Position numbers and translations under genes: made by a program
Source of the DNA: HRBIN23 sp046294495
Lineage (GTDB): Bacteria > Chloroflexota > Dehalococcoidia > Lucifugimonadales > HRBIN23
Reading direction: 5' to 3'
Assembly: GCA_046294495.1 (NCBI GenBank)
Contig: JBKBKV010000014.1
Location: 1-36,240, forward strand
Length of the DNA: 36,240 nt
The notes under the pieces: model-generated
Seen by the model: the letters and a program-made list of their open reading frames with translations, nothing else
Told to the model about the DNA's origin: nothing
Database searches by the model: none
In this document: positions 23,041 through 30,198 of the stretch, piece after piece
How the letters are laid out: every line of letters starts with the position of its first letter
Numbering within the stretch: position 1 is the stretch's first letter

Positions 23041-23382
23041 TTACAGGGCCTGGTCGCCCCGTTCACCTGTGCGGACACGAACGGCGTCCTCCACGGGGCT
23101 TACGAAAATCTTTCCATCCCCTATGTTGCCAGTGCGGGCGTTTTGGATGATGACGCTGATGACCTCATCCACCACTGCATCGGGCACCACTAGTTCCAGT
23201 TTCACCTTAGGGAGCATATCTACTACGTAGCGTTCCCCTGCACGCCCCTGGTAGACCACGCCCCGTTGCCTGCCTCGCCCAGTAACATTTACCACATTCA
23301 GGCCCACGAACCCCGAGGCTGCCAGGGCATCCTTTACCCTGTCTAGCCGCTCTGGGCGGATAATGGCTTCTATCTTTTTCAT
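23041..23382 (-). CDS. glnB: Nitrogen regulatory protein PII
   Basis: Small trimeric sensor of 2-oxoglutarate and ATP/ADP. The N-terminus MKKIEAIIRPERLDRVKDAL and the C-terminal block GNIGDGKIFVSPVEDAVRVRTGE are clear PII signatures; total length is 113 residues. The T-loop reads GRQRGVVYQGRAGERY, one residue longer than in E. coli GlnB. Y52 sits where the uridylylated Y51 is, so modification is possible but unproven. The gene starts 15 bp after amt on the same transcript, so it should bind and gate the Amt channel, as GlnK does. The ATG at 23382 has GGAGAG upstream. Because of its linkage to amt the name glnK would fit equally well. Confidence 0.95.
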   Translation of the reverse strand: MKKIEAIIRPERLDRVKDALAASGFVGLNVVNVTGRGRQRGVVYQGRAGERYVVDMLPKVKLELVVPDAVVDEVISVIIQNARTGNIGDGKIFVSPVEDAVRVRTGERGDQAL

Positions 23383-23397
23383 GTTCGTCTCTCTCCT

Positions 23398-24678
23398 CTA
23401 CAGTTTATAGGCCACTTCGCCGTGCTGGGTTACATCCAGCCCCATCTCCTCCTCCTGCGGAGACACCCGCAGGCCCACCAAGCGGTCCAGCACTTTTAGG
23501 ATAGCGAAAGTCATCCCCGCGGCGAAGGCCCAGGTGGTTAGCACAGCCACCACCTGTTTCCAGAGGAGGCCAGGGCCACCGAAGAAGAGGCCATTGGCCC
23601 CTGCCGGGTTGATGGCGACACTGGCGAAGAGGCCTGTGGCGATGGCACCCCAGGTTCCCCCTACACCGTGCACTGCCCACACATCCAGGGCGTCGTCTAC
23701 TCTTTTCCAGCCTGCGCGCCAGCGAGCAGCCAGGTAGCACAGGGCACCGGCCACCAGACCGATAATAACGGCGGGCATAGGCCCTACAAACCCTGAGGCG
23801 GGGGTGATGGCTACCAGGCCGGCCACTGCCCCTGAAGCCGCCCCCACTACGCTGGGCGTGCCCCCAAGCCACCAACTCATGGTCATCCAGGAAAGGGCAG
23901 CCATTGCGGCTGCGGTGTTGGTTACCACGAATGCGCTGGTGGCCAGGGAGCCGGCGGCGATTGCGCTCCCGGCGTTGAACCCGAACCAGCCGAACCACAG
24001 GAGAGCCGCCCCTAGCACCACGAAGGGGACATTGTGAGGCTCTTTGGCCTCCTTGCCATAGCCCAGGCGCGTCCCTACCACTAGTGCGGATACCAGGGCG
24101 GAGACCCCCGAGGAGATATGCACTACTGTGCCCCCGGCGAAGTCCAGCGCCCCCAGGTTACGAAGCCACCCCCCCACTCCCCATACCCAGTGGGCAAGGG
24201 GGACATACACCAGCGTTGACCAGAGCAAGATGAACAACAAGAACGCCTTGAACTTGAAGCGCTCGGCGAAGGCGCCGGTGATTAGGGCAGGGGTGATAAT
24301 GGCGAACATCAACTGGAACGCCATGTAGGCCTGGTGGGGCACCGTTGCCCCATAGTCGGGGTTGGGCTCGCCCCCCACACCGCGGAGGCCCACCCACTCC
24401 AGCCCCCCGATGATGTGTGCCTTGTCGGGGCCAAAGGCCAGGGAGTAGCCCCACAGCACCCAGGCCACACTTATGAGGCAGATGGTGATGAAACTGTGCA
24501 TAATGGTGGCCAGCACATTGGCACGCCCCACCAGCCCACCATAGAAGAAGGCTAGCCCAGGCGTCATTAGGAGCACCAGCGCCGCCGACACCAACAGCCA
24601 CGCTGTGTCCCCGGGGTTCACTTCGGCCGCTTGCCAGGCCGGCGTGGCGAGGTGGGAGAACCAGGGTAAGGTGTGCAT
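23398..24678 (-). CDS. amt: Ammonium transporter (Amt/MEP/Rh family)
   Basis: Trimeric ammonium channel of the cytoplasmic membrane. The mature region has 11 predicted helices and begins with PGDTAWLLVSAALVLLMTPG. The twin pore histidines appear in DFAGGTVVHISSG and DVWAVHGVGGTWG. FYGGLVGRANVLATIMHSF and WFGWFGFNAGSA are family motifs. The first 20 residues are weakly hydrophobic and may not form a cleaved signal. At 426 residues the length is usual. The ATG at 24678 has GGGAGG upstream. A GTTAC-type array lies 50-87 bp upstream, and glnB follows in the same operon. Confidence 0.97.
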   Translation of the reverse strand: MHTLPWFSHLATPAWQAAEVNPGDTAWLLVSAALVLLMTPGLAFFYGGLVGRANVLATIMHSFITICLISVAWVLWGYSLAFGPDKAHIIGGLEWVGLRGVGGEPNPDYGATVPHQAYMAFQLMFAIITPALITGAFAERFKFKAFLLFILLWSTLVYVPLAHWVWGVGGWLRNLGALDFAGGTVVHISSGVSALVSALVVGTRLGYGKEAKEPHNVPFVVLGAALLWFGWFGFNAGSAIAAGSLATSAFVVTNTAAAMAALSWMTMSWWLGGTPSVVGAASGAVAGLVAITPASGFVGPMPAVIIGLVAGALCYLAARWRAGWKRVDDALDVWAVHGVGGTWGAIATGLFASVAINPAGANGLFFGGPGLLWKQVVAVLTTWAFAAGMTFAILKVLDRLVGLRVSPQEEEMGLDVTQHGEVAYKL

Positions 24679-24727
24679 ACGCCCCTCCCTCTTGGGATGT
24701 TTTTCACAAACAGCATCGCCCTGGGGT

Positions 24728-24765
24728 GTTTCGGGAGGGTTTCAGAGGTATTGCCCTTTTGTTAC
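24728..24765 (-). promoter_or_regulatory. GlnR-box-like array upstream of amt-glnB
   Basis: Pentamers begin at 24728 (GTTTC), 24739 (GTTTC), 24750 (ATTGC, degenerate) and 24761 (GTTAC), all 11 bp apart. On the reverse strand the proximal GAAAC is followed after 14 bp by CTGT, as in the other two arrays. It fits between amt and the end of the metallo-beta-lactamase gene. Confidence 0.7.
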
Positions 24766-24776
24766 GCACCAGGGGG

Positions 24777-25511
24777 CTATTTGTGGCGTTTGCCCTTGCC
24801 CCAGGGACCCCCCAAGCCGAGTAGCCACTTGAAAAGGCGCCACCAGGCAGGCCCCCCTTTGCCCACTACCGCCCTTACCAGCCCTCGGAGGAGTTCGTCG
24901 GCACCGTTTAGAATCGGCCTGCCGTGCCCGGGGCACGCTCGCTGGAAGGCCAGCCCAGCCAGGCGCTCCAGGGAGCGCATATACGCCTCCGGGTCGTGTA
25001 TAGGCAGGGGGCGGGCAAAGCGGGATCCAACGGTGAGAAGGGTGTCCCCGGTAAAAAGGAGGCGGTGTTCCTCCAGATAGAAGCACACGCTCCCTGGCGT
25101 ATGCCCAGGGGTGTGGAGCACCCGTAGACCCCCCGCAATAGGGAGCATTTGGCCATCTTCTAAGAAGCCGTCTACCATCGGCCGTGGAGAGCCTGGGATG
25201 GGGAAGAAGCGGGGCACCGTGTCGCCCCTAGGGGTTGGTGTGGTATCCGCTCGGTGGGCGTAGACCCTCGCACCCGTCTGCTGTTGCAGGTCGTAGGCAC
25301 CTCCGTAGTGGTCAGGGTGGCCGTGGGTTAGCAGGATAGCCCGCAGGGAAATGGGCGTATGGCCCAAGGCGCGCATAGCCTCAAGAATCCGAGGGGCGGC
25401 CCAAGGCAGACCGCTGTCCACCAGCGTCAGGCTCTCTTCCCCCATCAGGAGGTAGACATTGCATCCCGGCACCCTCGGGATACGGTAAACACCAGGGGCA
25501 ATCTCTTGCAC
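24777..25511 (-). CDS. Metallo-beta-lactamase fold hydrolase
   Basis: Zinc-dependent hydrolase of the MBL superfamily (glyoxalase II/lactonase-like). Metal ligands are visible: HGHPDH in LLTHGHPDHYGG, His in LHTPGHTPGSV, the bridging Asp in LFTGDTLL and His in CPGHGRPI. The N-terminus IAPGVYRIPRVPGCNVYLL is the usual first strand pair. The C-terminal 40 residues are basic and Trp-rich. I chose the GTG at 25511 (244 aa) because GGGGAGG lies 6 nt upstream; a TTG at 25526 falls inside that SD. It follows the permease gene after 25 bp and is the last gene of a reverse unit. The substrate is unknown. Confidence 0.9.
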   Translation of the reverse strand: MQEIAPGVYRIPRVPGCNVYLLMGEESLTLVDSGLPWAAPRILEAMRALGHTPISLRAILLTHGHPDHYGGAYDLQQQTGARVYAHRADTTPTPRGDTVPRFFPIPGSPRPMVDGFLEDGQMLPIAGGLRVLHTPGHTPGSVCFYLEEHRLLFTGDTLLTVGSRFARPLPIHDPEAYMRSLERLAGLAFQRACPGHGRPILNGADELLRGLVRAVVGKGGPAWWRLFKWLLGLGGPWGKGKRHK

Positions 25512-25536
25512 AGGTCGCCTCCCCAATAGGGTATGT

Positions 25537-26811
25537 TTATCCCAGGAGGCCCCAGCGCCACTCCAGGGTCAATATGGCTACGGATAGCCCAAGGGTCAAG
25601 GCGCTCACCACCAACCCCACCCTGGTAAACTCCCACCACCCCACTACAGCGCCGTCTCGTGCTGCCATTTCCACCACAATTATGTTGGCCACTGCTCCGA
25701 TGAGGGTGGCATTGCCCCCCAAGGTAGAGCCGGCTGCCAGGGAGAGCCAAAGGGCGTCGCTCCCCACAGGGCGCACCAAGGGAATGGCTATCATCGTTAA
25801 GGGAACATTGCTCACCACCTGGGAGACGATGGCGCTGGTCAGGAGCACCGACACAATACCTCCGACCCCTGGCGTCAGGGAGATGCGTTCCAGGAAAATG
25901 TCCAGTAGCCCTGCCTCCTGGGCGCCTCCGATCACCACAAACAGCCCTGCGAAGAAGACCAGGAGTGTCCAGTCCACCGCGCGCATAACCTCGGAGGGGC
26001 GCACCCCGCTAACCAGAATGGCTGCTGTTCCCCCTACTAGGGCCACAGTGTGCACGCCTACACCCAGGGATGTGCTTAGGAAGAATCCCGCCACCGTGGT
26101 CAGGAGCACGGGCAGCGAGCGCCACAATAGGCGATGCGCCTCTGCAGGCAGGGTATGGCCCGCTGCCACGGCTAGGGCGCGTCCCTCCACTGCGTCTGCC
26201 CCGGGAGCCAGGCGCAGGTGTCGCCTGTAGAAGCCCCACACTACCAGGAACAGAACCACTCCCGACAGAACCGCCAACGGTGCCAGAAGGGCAAAAAACC
26301 GCCCAAACGGAATACCCGATGCCACCCCGATAAGCATGTTCTGAGGGTTACCTACAATGGTCGCCGTGGAGCCGATGTTGGAGGCCATGGCCTCGGCGAT
26401 AAGGTATGGCACAGGGCTTACCCCCAGGGCCCGGGTCGCCTGCACTACCACCGGTGTGAGCAGGAGCACCACCACATCGTTGACCAGGAAGGCGCTACCC
26501 AGGGCGGTGGCGGCGATAACGACTGCCAGCAAGCGCAAAGGGGTGCCACCCAGGGCCAGGGTGTAGCCAGCAACCAGCGTGAAGAAGCCGGCCCGCTGGA
26601 GGACCCCCACCAGAAACATCATCCCCAGCAGGAGAGCGATGGTGTGCACATCTATGGCCTTGGCTGCCTGGTCAAAGGTCAATACGCCCAGCACGATCGT
26701 CAACACGGCCCCGGTCAGCGCCGCTGCCGGGCGGTCCAGGTTCGTCCTGGGCAGGCGTGTAAAGATAACGCCCACATAAGTAAGGGCCAGCACAATAGCG
26801 GCGGCCAGCAT
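25537..26811 (-). CDS. SLC13/ArsB-NhaD type anion permease
   Basis: Integral membrane transporter of the ion transporter superfamily, with about 11-12 helices. Two pseudo-repeats carry helix-hairpin signatures: NDVVVLLLTPVVV with SNIGSTATIVGNPQN, and SNVPLTMIAIPLV with STLGGNATLIGAVAN. These are typical of arsenite (ArsB), Na+/H+ (NhaD) and dicarboxylate permeases. The ATG at 26811 (424 aa) begins directly with the first helix, MLAAAIVLALTYVG, 13 bp after the VOC gene stop; an upstream in-frame start at 26880 would add a polar stretch lying inside that gene. No ars genes are adjacent, so arsenite transport is not supported by context and the substrate stays open. Confidence 0.85.
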   Translation of the reverse strand: MLAAAIVLALTYVGVIFTRLPRTNLDRPAAALTGAVLTIVLGVLTFDQAAKAIDVHTIALLLGMMFLVGVLQRAGFFTLVAGYTLALGGTPLRLLAVVIAATALGSAFLVNDVVVLLLTPVVVQATRALGVSPVPYLIAEAMASNIGSTATIVGNPQNMLIGVASGIPFGRFFALLAPLAVLSGVVLFLVVWGFYRRHLRLAPGADAVEGRALAVAAGHTLPAEAHRLLWRSLPVLLTTVAGFFLSTSLGVGVHTVALVGGTAAILVSGVRPSEVMRAVDWTLLVFFAGLFVVIGGAQEAGLLDIFLERISLTPGVGGIVSVLLTSAIVSQVVSNVPLTMIAIPLVRPVGSDALWLSLAAGSTLGGNATLIGAVANIIVVEMAARDGAVVGWWEFTRVGLVVSALTLGLSVAILTLEWRWGLLG

Positions 26812-26824
26812 TGGGCCCTTTCCC

Positions 26825-27184
26825 CTAACCCTGCTGGAGCAACTGGAGGATGTTGCCATCTGGGTCCTGAAAGGTGGCAACCCATCCTCCCCAATGCTCT
26901 CGCTCCGGCTGGCGCAAGAAAGAAACCCCCCGCCGGCGCAGTTCTTCGTAAACCGTGTGGATGTCCCTTACTCCAAGGTTCACCATAACCCGGTGGGGGT
27001 CTCGCGCCTTCCCTTGCACCTGGCTGTGCCGTCCAACGCTCAGGCGCATCCCCGGGCGCACCTCAAAGGCCACAAACTCCCCGTGCCGACTGTGCTCCCG
27101 CAGGCCCAGCACATCCCGGTAGAAGCCCACCATCCCTTCCAGGTTGTCTGTCCACAGGATGACCCCCACAATGTCTTCAATCAT
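26825..27184 (-). CDS. VOC/glyoxalase-fold protein, metal ligands apparently missing
   Basis: A 119-residue protein made of two beta-alpha-beta-beta-beta units of the vicinal oxygen chelate fold (FYRDVLGL in the first, ATFQDPDGNILQLLQ in the second). The usual first His is absent (VGVILWTDN), and the last metal Glu is Gln (NILQLL), so a metal-dependent glyoxalase activity is unlikely. It may bind a ligand, sequester a drug, or serve as a scaffold. The ATG at 27184 has AGGGGG about 5 nt upstream. It lies 9 bp after the EamA exporter and 13 bp before the permease, and so belongs to one reverse operon. Confidence 0.8.
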   Translation of the reverse strand: MIEDIVGVILWTDNLEGMVGFYRDVLGLREHSRHGEFVAFEVRPGMRLSVGRHSQVQGKARDPHRVMVNLGVRDIHTVYEELRRRGVSFLRQPEREHWGGWVATFQDPDGNILQLLQQG

Positions 27185-27193
27185 TCATCCCCC

Positions 27194-28102
27194 TTACAGC
27201 AGCACCAGGGCGACCCCCAGAAGGGCCAAGAGACCCCCTACGATTTGCAGGATTTGGAGGCTCTCCCCTAGGAAGATAACCGACAGGAACGCCCCCACCA
27301 CCGGCACCAAGAAGGTAAACACCCCCGTGCGTGTGGCCCCCAGGCGGCGCACCCCTTCATACCACCACAGATAGCCCAGGCCTGTGGCTAGAAGGCCCAT
27401 CCACGCAACGGCCGCCCATACCCGCCAGGAGGCGTGAAGTAGCCCAGGCCAACCCCCTTCTCCAACGCTCACCAGCAGGAGGACAAGGGCACCCAAAGGG
27501 TTTCCCACGACAACAGCCAACACCGTTGGCGTGCGACGAAATAGGCGCCGTCCGATAACATTGGATAGGGCAAAGGAGGAGCCTCCCAGCACGAAAAACA
27601 GGTTGCCCAACAAGGAGGAGGGGTCTATCTTCCGGGCGGGGTCACCCAGAATGACCAGGGTTACCCCTGCTGTGGCCAGGGGGAAAGCCAGGTAGCGCCA
27701 AGGGGCCAGCCGTTCTCGCAAGAAGGCCCAGGCTAGAAGGGCCGTAGCTGTGGCCGCCGTTGTGGGCTGAATAAGGGAGCCGTTGACGGCTGTAGACTGC
27801 GCCAGCCCAAGGTAGAAGAAGGCGTTGAAACCCACAACGCCCGCCAAGGCGAAAGCCACGATGCCCCACCAGGGGATGGGGCCAGCGTGGGTGTTAGCGC
27901 GGGCCTGCAAGCCCCACCACACCCCCAGCAAGACCCCGCTTACCGCATAGCGCATCCCCGCCAGCAGGAGGGGCGTGGTCTCCTCCAGGGCGACTTTGCT
28001 GATGGGGAAGGTGCTGGCCCAGAAGAGGACCACCAGCACTAGTTGGCCGATGACTACTCCCCTGCCCGGACGGGCCGGGGAAGCCCCAGGGGACTCGTGC
28101 AC
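27194..28102 (-). CDS. EamA/DMT family transporter
   Basis: Drug/metabolite transporter with ten predicted helices in two EamA repeats. The first begins LVLVVLFWASTFPISKVAL; the second contains GLLATGLGYLWWYEGVRRLGA and ends in helix ten. Members export amino acids, metabolites or drugs. The annotated GTG at 28102 gives 302 residues with a short polar N-terminus of about 18 residues. No SD precedes it, but an extended -10 lies so close that the mRNA may start at the GTG. It is the first gene of a compact reverse operon with the VOC protein, permease and MBL hydrolase. The substrate is not indicated. Confidence 0.9.
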   Translation of the reverse strand: MHESPGASPARPGRGVVIGQLVLVVLFWASTFPISKVALEETTPLLLAGMRYAVSGVLLGVWWGLQARANTHAGPIPWWGIVAFALAGVVGFNAFFYLGLAQSTAVNGSLIQPTTAATATALLAWAFLRERLAPWRYLAFPLATAGVTLVILGDPARKIDPSSLLGNLFFVLGGSSFALSNVIGRRLFRRTPTVLAVVVGNPLGALVLLLVSVGEGGWPGLLHASWRVWAAVAWMGLLATGLGYLWWYEGVRRLGATRTGVFTFLVPVVGAFLSVIFLGESLQILQIVGGLLALLGVALVLL

Positions 28103-28109
28103 AGGGATT

Positions 28110-28118
28110 AGAGTAGCA
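28110..28118 (-). promoter_or_regulatory. Extended -10 promoter of the EamA operon
   Basis: The reverse strand reads TGCTACTCT, an extended -10. A start 7 nt downstream would fall at about 28103, next to the GTG at 28102, implying a leaderless transcript. TCTAAT overlaps as an alternative -10. Confidence 0.4.
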
Positions 28119-28153
28119 TACCTTTGCCAGTGGTGCTAGCGCCGTTCCAAGGG

Positions 28154-29371
28154 TTAGCCAGCCTCGTCTAGGCGGAAAGCCTTGTGCAGAACCCGCACCG
28201 CATCCTTTACTTTGTCCTCTCGGACGATGCAGGTGATGCGGATTTCGGAAGTGGTGATCATCTCTATGTTGATGCCCGCATCGGCCAGGGCGCGGAACAT
28301 GCGGGACGCGTAGCCAGGCGCATACTGCATACCTGTGCCTACGATGCTCACCTTGGCCAGGCGGTTGTCGCTGTGGAGGCCCTTGGCCCCGATTTGGGAG
28401 GCCACGGGCCTAATAACCTCCAAGGCTTTGGGCAGGTCGGAGCGGGCAACGGTGAAACTCAAGTCGGTAAGCCCCTCCACAGAAGCGTTCTGCACGATGA
28501 CATCCACGCTGATGCCCACCTTGGCCAGAGGCTCAAAGAGGGCGGCGGCGATGCCGGGGCGGTCGGGCACCCCCAGCACAGTGATTTTGGCCACATTGGT
28601 GTCGGAAGCCACTCCGCGCACACGCTCACGCAGTTCCATGCTCACCTCTCCGTGTATAAGGGTGCCGGGTGCTTCAGTGAAGGTGCTGGCCACCAGCACA
28701 GGCACCCGGTATAGGGCCGCCAGTTCAATGGAGCGGGGTTGCATCTTGGCGCCCGATACGGCGAGTTCCAGCATCTCCTCGTAGTCAATTTCTTTCAGTT
28801 TGCGTGCCTCGGGCACAATACGGGGGTCAGCGGTATAAATCCCCTCCACATCGGTGTAGATCTCGCACCGCTGTGCCCCCAGGGCCACCGCTAAGGCCAC
28901 TGCTGTTGTGTCCGAGCCGCCCCGCCCCAAAGTGGTAATGTCCATATCTTCGGTGAAGCCCTGGAAACCAGCCACGATGACGATTTTCCCCTCCTGCAGT
29001 TCCCTCTGGATGCGGTGGGGGTCAATGTGGGCGATACGGGCCTTCCCATACATCCGCTCGGTGCGGATACCCGCCTGGAAGCCTGTTAGGCTTACTGCCG
29101 GATATCCCAGGGCGGTCAGGGCCATGGCCACCAGGGTGCATGAGACGATCTCCCCTGTGGAAAGGAGCAGGTCCAGTTCCCTTGGGTCGGGGTGCTGGCT
29201 CACCTTGTAGGCCAGTTTGATGAGGTCGTCGGTAGTGTCGCCCATGGCCGAGCACACCGCCACCACCTGGTTCCCCTTGTCCCGGCTGGCCCCGATGCGA
29301 CGGGCTACATGGCGGATCTTGTCCGCATCGGCCAGGGAACTTCCCCCGTATTTCTGCACGATAAGTGCCAT
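28154..29371 (-). CDS. lysC: Aspartate kinase with two C-terminal ACT domains
   Basis: Phosphorylates aspartate, the first step to Lys, Thr, Met and diaminopimelate. The kinase domain (about 1-240) shows VQKYGGSSLADADKI, LLSTGEIVSC, GFQGFTEDMDITTLGRGGSD and CEIYTDVEGIYTADPR. Two ACT domains follow (from about 260), with VLGVPDRPGIAAALF and VSIVGTGMQYAPGYASRMF. At 405 residues it matches the Bacillus LysC-type monofunctional enzyme. The ATG at 29371 has GAGGA upstream. An internal ATG at 28639 with a strong SD would yield a 161-residue beta subunit. The gene stands alone, 50 bp upstream of the EamA operon. Confidence 0.96.
   Translation of the reverse strand: MALIVQKYGGSSLADADKIRHVARRIGASRDKGNQVVAVCSAMGDTTDDLIKLAYKVSQHPDPRELDLLLSTGEIVSCTLVAMALTALGYPAVSLTGFQAGIRTERMYGKARIAHIDPHRIQRELQEGKIVIVAGFQGFTEDMDITTLGRGGSDTTAVALAVALGAQRCEIYTDVEGIYTADPRIVPEARKLKEIDYEEMLELAVSGAKMQPRSIELAALYRVPVLVASTFTEAPGTLIHGEVSMELRERVRGVASDTNVAKITVLGVPDRPGIAAALFEPLAKVGISVDVIVQNASVEGLTDLSFTVARSDLPKALEVIRPVASQIGAKGLHSDNRLAKVSIVGTGMQYAPGYASRMFRALADAGINIEMITTSEIRITCIVREDKVKDAVRVLHKAFRLDEAG
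28637..28648 (-). promoter_or_regulatory. Internal ribosome-binding site and start codon within lysC
   Basis: On the reverse strand GAGGTG (28648-28643) is followed by AGC and an in-frame ATG (28639-28637), just before MELRERVRGVASDTNVAK. Translation from here gives 161 residues covering the ACT domains, comparable to the beta subunit made from an internal start in Bacillus lysC. Confidence 0.5.
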
Positions 29372-29406
29372 AGCATTCCTCGCTAGTTGAAGAGGTTCAC
29401 TATTCT

Positions 29407-29412
29407 ATTGTA
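29407..29412 (-). promoter_or_regulatory. -10 element of lysC
   Basis: The reverse strand reads TACAAT, about 36 bp upstream of the lysC ATG. No clear -35. The adjacent 29412-29441 segment is an inverted repeat (AGGGCAA/TTGCCCT, with GGG/CCC inside) followed by TTTT on the forward strand; it could stop antisense transcription. Confidence 0.4.
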
Positions 29413-29434
29413 GGGCAAAGGCGGGGTTATTCCC

Positions 29435-29463
29435 TTGCCCTTTTTGCTGTTCCTTGCTATGGT
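29435..29463 (+). promoter_or_regulatory. Promoter of the 183-aa uncharacterised gene
   Basis: TTGCCC (29435-29440) and TATGGT (29458-29463) are 17 bp apart, with TG one base before the -10. The leader would be about 67 nt. It overlaps the arm of the inverted repeat next to the divergent lysC promoter. Confidence 0.45.
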
Positions 29464-29536
29464 ATCGGTGGGGCGCTGGCCGTGTAGATGCTGTCCCACC
29501 TGGCGACATCGACCGGGTGCGTAAGGGAGGTGGCAT

Positions 29537-30088
29537 ATGGTCGGGCTGTTCCGTCGGATGTTCCATCGCTCACCCGCTACCCCGAGGGAGTCTTCTCCGC
29601 CCACGCCTATGGGCACTATCTCTCTTTTGAGCGGGCCTGCCCAAGAACTGGCAGACTTCCTTAGGGCCAGAGGGCTGGCGGAGACGGCCTTTAGAGGTGG
29701 GGATGCGCCTTATCTAGTATCCGATGCGGTCTACAGTGAGCATCTCGTCCAGGCGTGGTGCACCGACGACCCCCTCCTGCGGGAGGTGCAGGTCAATGGG
29801 GAGGACCTGAAGGGCGACAGGCCAGCCTGGTTCGCCCTGACGACCCATCGGCTAGCAGTGGGACGGGTCAGCCACGCCTGGACAGAGCAGTTGGCGGTGC
29901 TGTCGCTCCGCTACCGCGATGCCCCCACAATGCTGTGGGAGCGCCGGGGCGATGATACCTGGCGCGTTACCTTCCGTGGGCCACAGGGGAGGATAGACCT
30001 GGTAATGAGCAGTAGCCTGCCCGAAGAGGCCCTCACACGCATTAGGGACTTCATCGGAGCCGCCGCCCAGGAGGCCAAGGCGGCCTAG
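29537..30088 (+). CDS. Uncharacterised protein, possible PH-like domain (183 aa)
   Basis: Not recognised with confidence. The N-terminal 35 residues are basic and Pro/Ser-rich. A middle region (LAETAFRGGDAPYLVSDAV) is followed by beta-rich segments: WFALTTHRLAVGRVS, AVLSLRYRDAPTMLWERR and TWRVTFRGPQGRIDLVM, then a final amphipathic helix ALTRIRDFIGAAAQEAK. The pattern LTxxRLxVGR followed by strands and a C-terminal helix recalls bacterial PH/GRAM-like domains, but this is only a fold guess. There is no signal peptide or membrane helix. The ATG at 29537 has GGGAGGTG upstream and a promoter behind it. It stands alone between lysC (divergent) and the mutase operon. Confidence 0.7.
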   Translation: MVGLFRRMFHRSPATPRESSPPTPMGTISLLSGPAQELADFLRARGLAETAFRGGDAPYLVSDAVYSEHLVQAWCTDDPLLREVQVNGEDLKGDRPAWFALTTHRLAVGRVSHAWTEQLAVLSLRYRDAPTMLWERRGDDTWRVTFRGPQGRIDLVMSSSLPEEALTRIRDFIGAAAQEAKAA

Positions 30089-30144
30089 GGCCTTTTGGCC
30101 AGCGCCCCACACCGCTAGGCAAAGCCCTGGCTGGCTCTTCCTCT

Positions 30145-30173
30145 TTGACACGCTGGCGTCTCTCTCCTACACT
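30145..30173 (+). promoter_or_regulatory. Sigma-70 promoter of the mutase operon
   Basis: TTGACA (30145-30150) and TACACT (30168-30173) are exactly 17 bp apart. Transcription would start near 30180, giving a leader of about 19 nt with the SD AGAGGAGG. The convergent crotonase gene at the far end has a promoter with the same two hexamers. Confidence 0.7.
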
Positions 30174-30198
30174 TAGGGGGATGGTGAGAGGAGGCCAC

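Noticed and set aside
25537..26811. Naming the permease ArsB
   Set aside because: The sequence fits the wider ArsB/NhaD/SLC13 group equally well, and no arsR, arsC or arsA is nearby.
29412..29445. Terminator-like hairpin with TTTT on the forward strand near lysC
   Set aside because: No forward gene ends there. It overlaps the divergent promoters, so it is noted only within the promoter entries.
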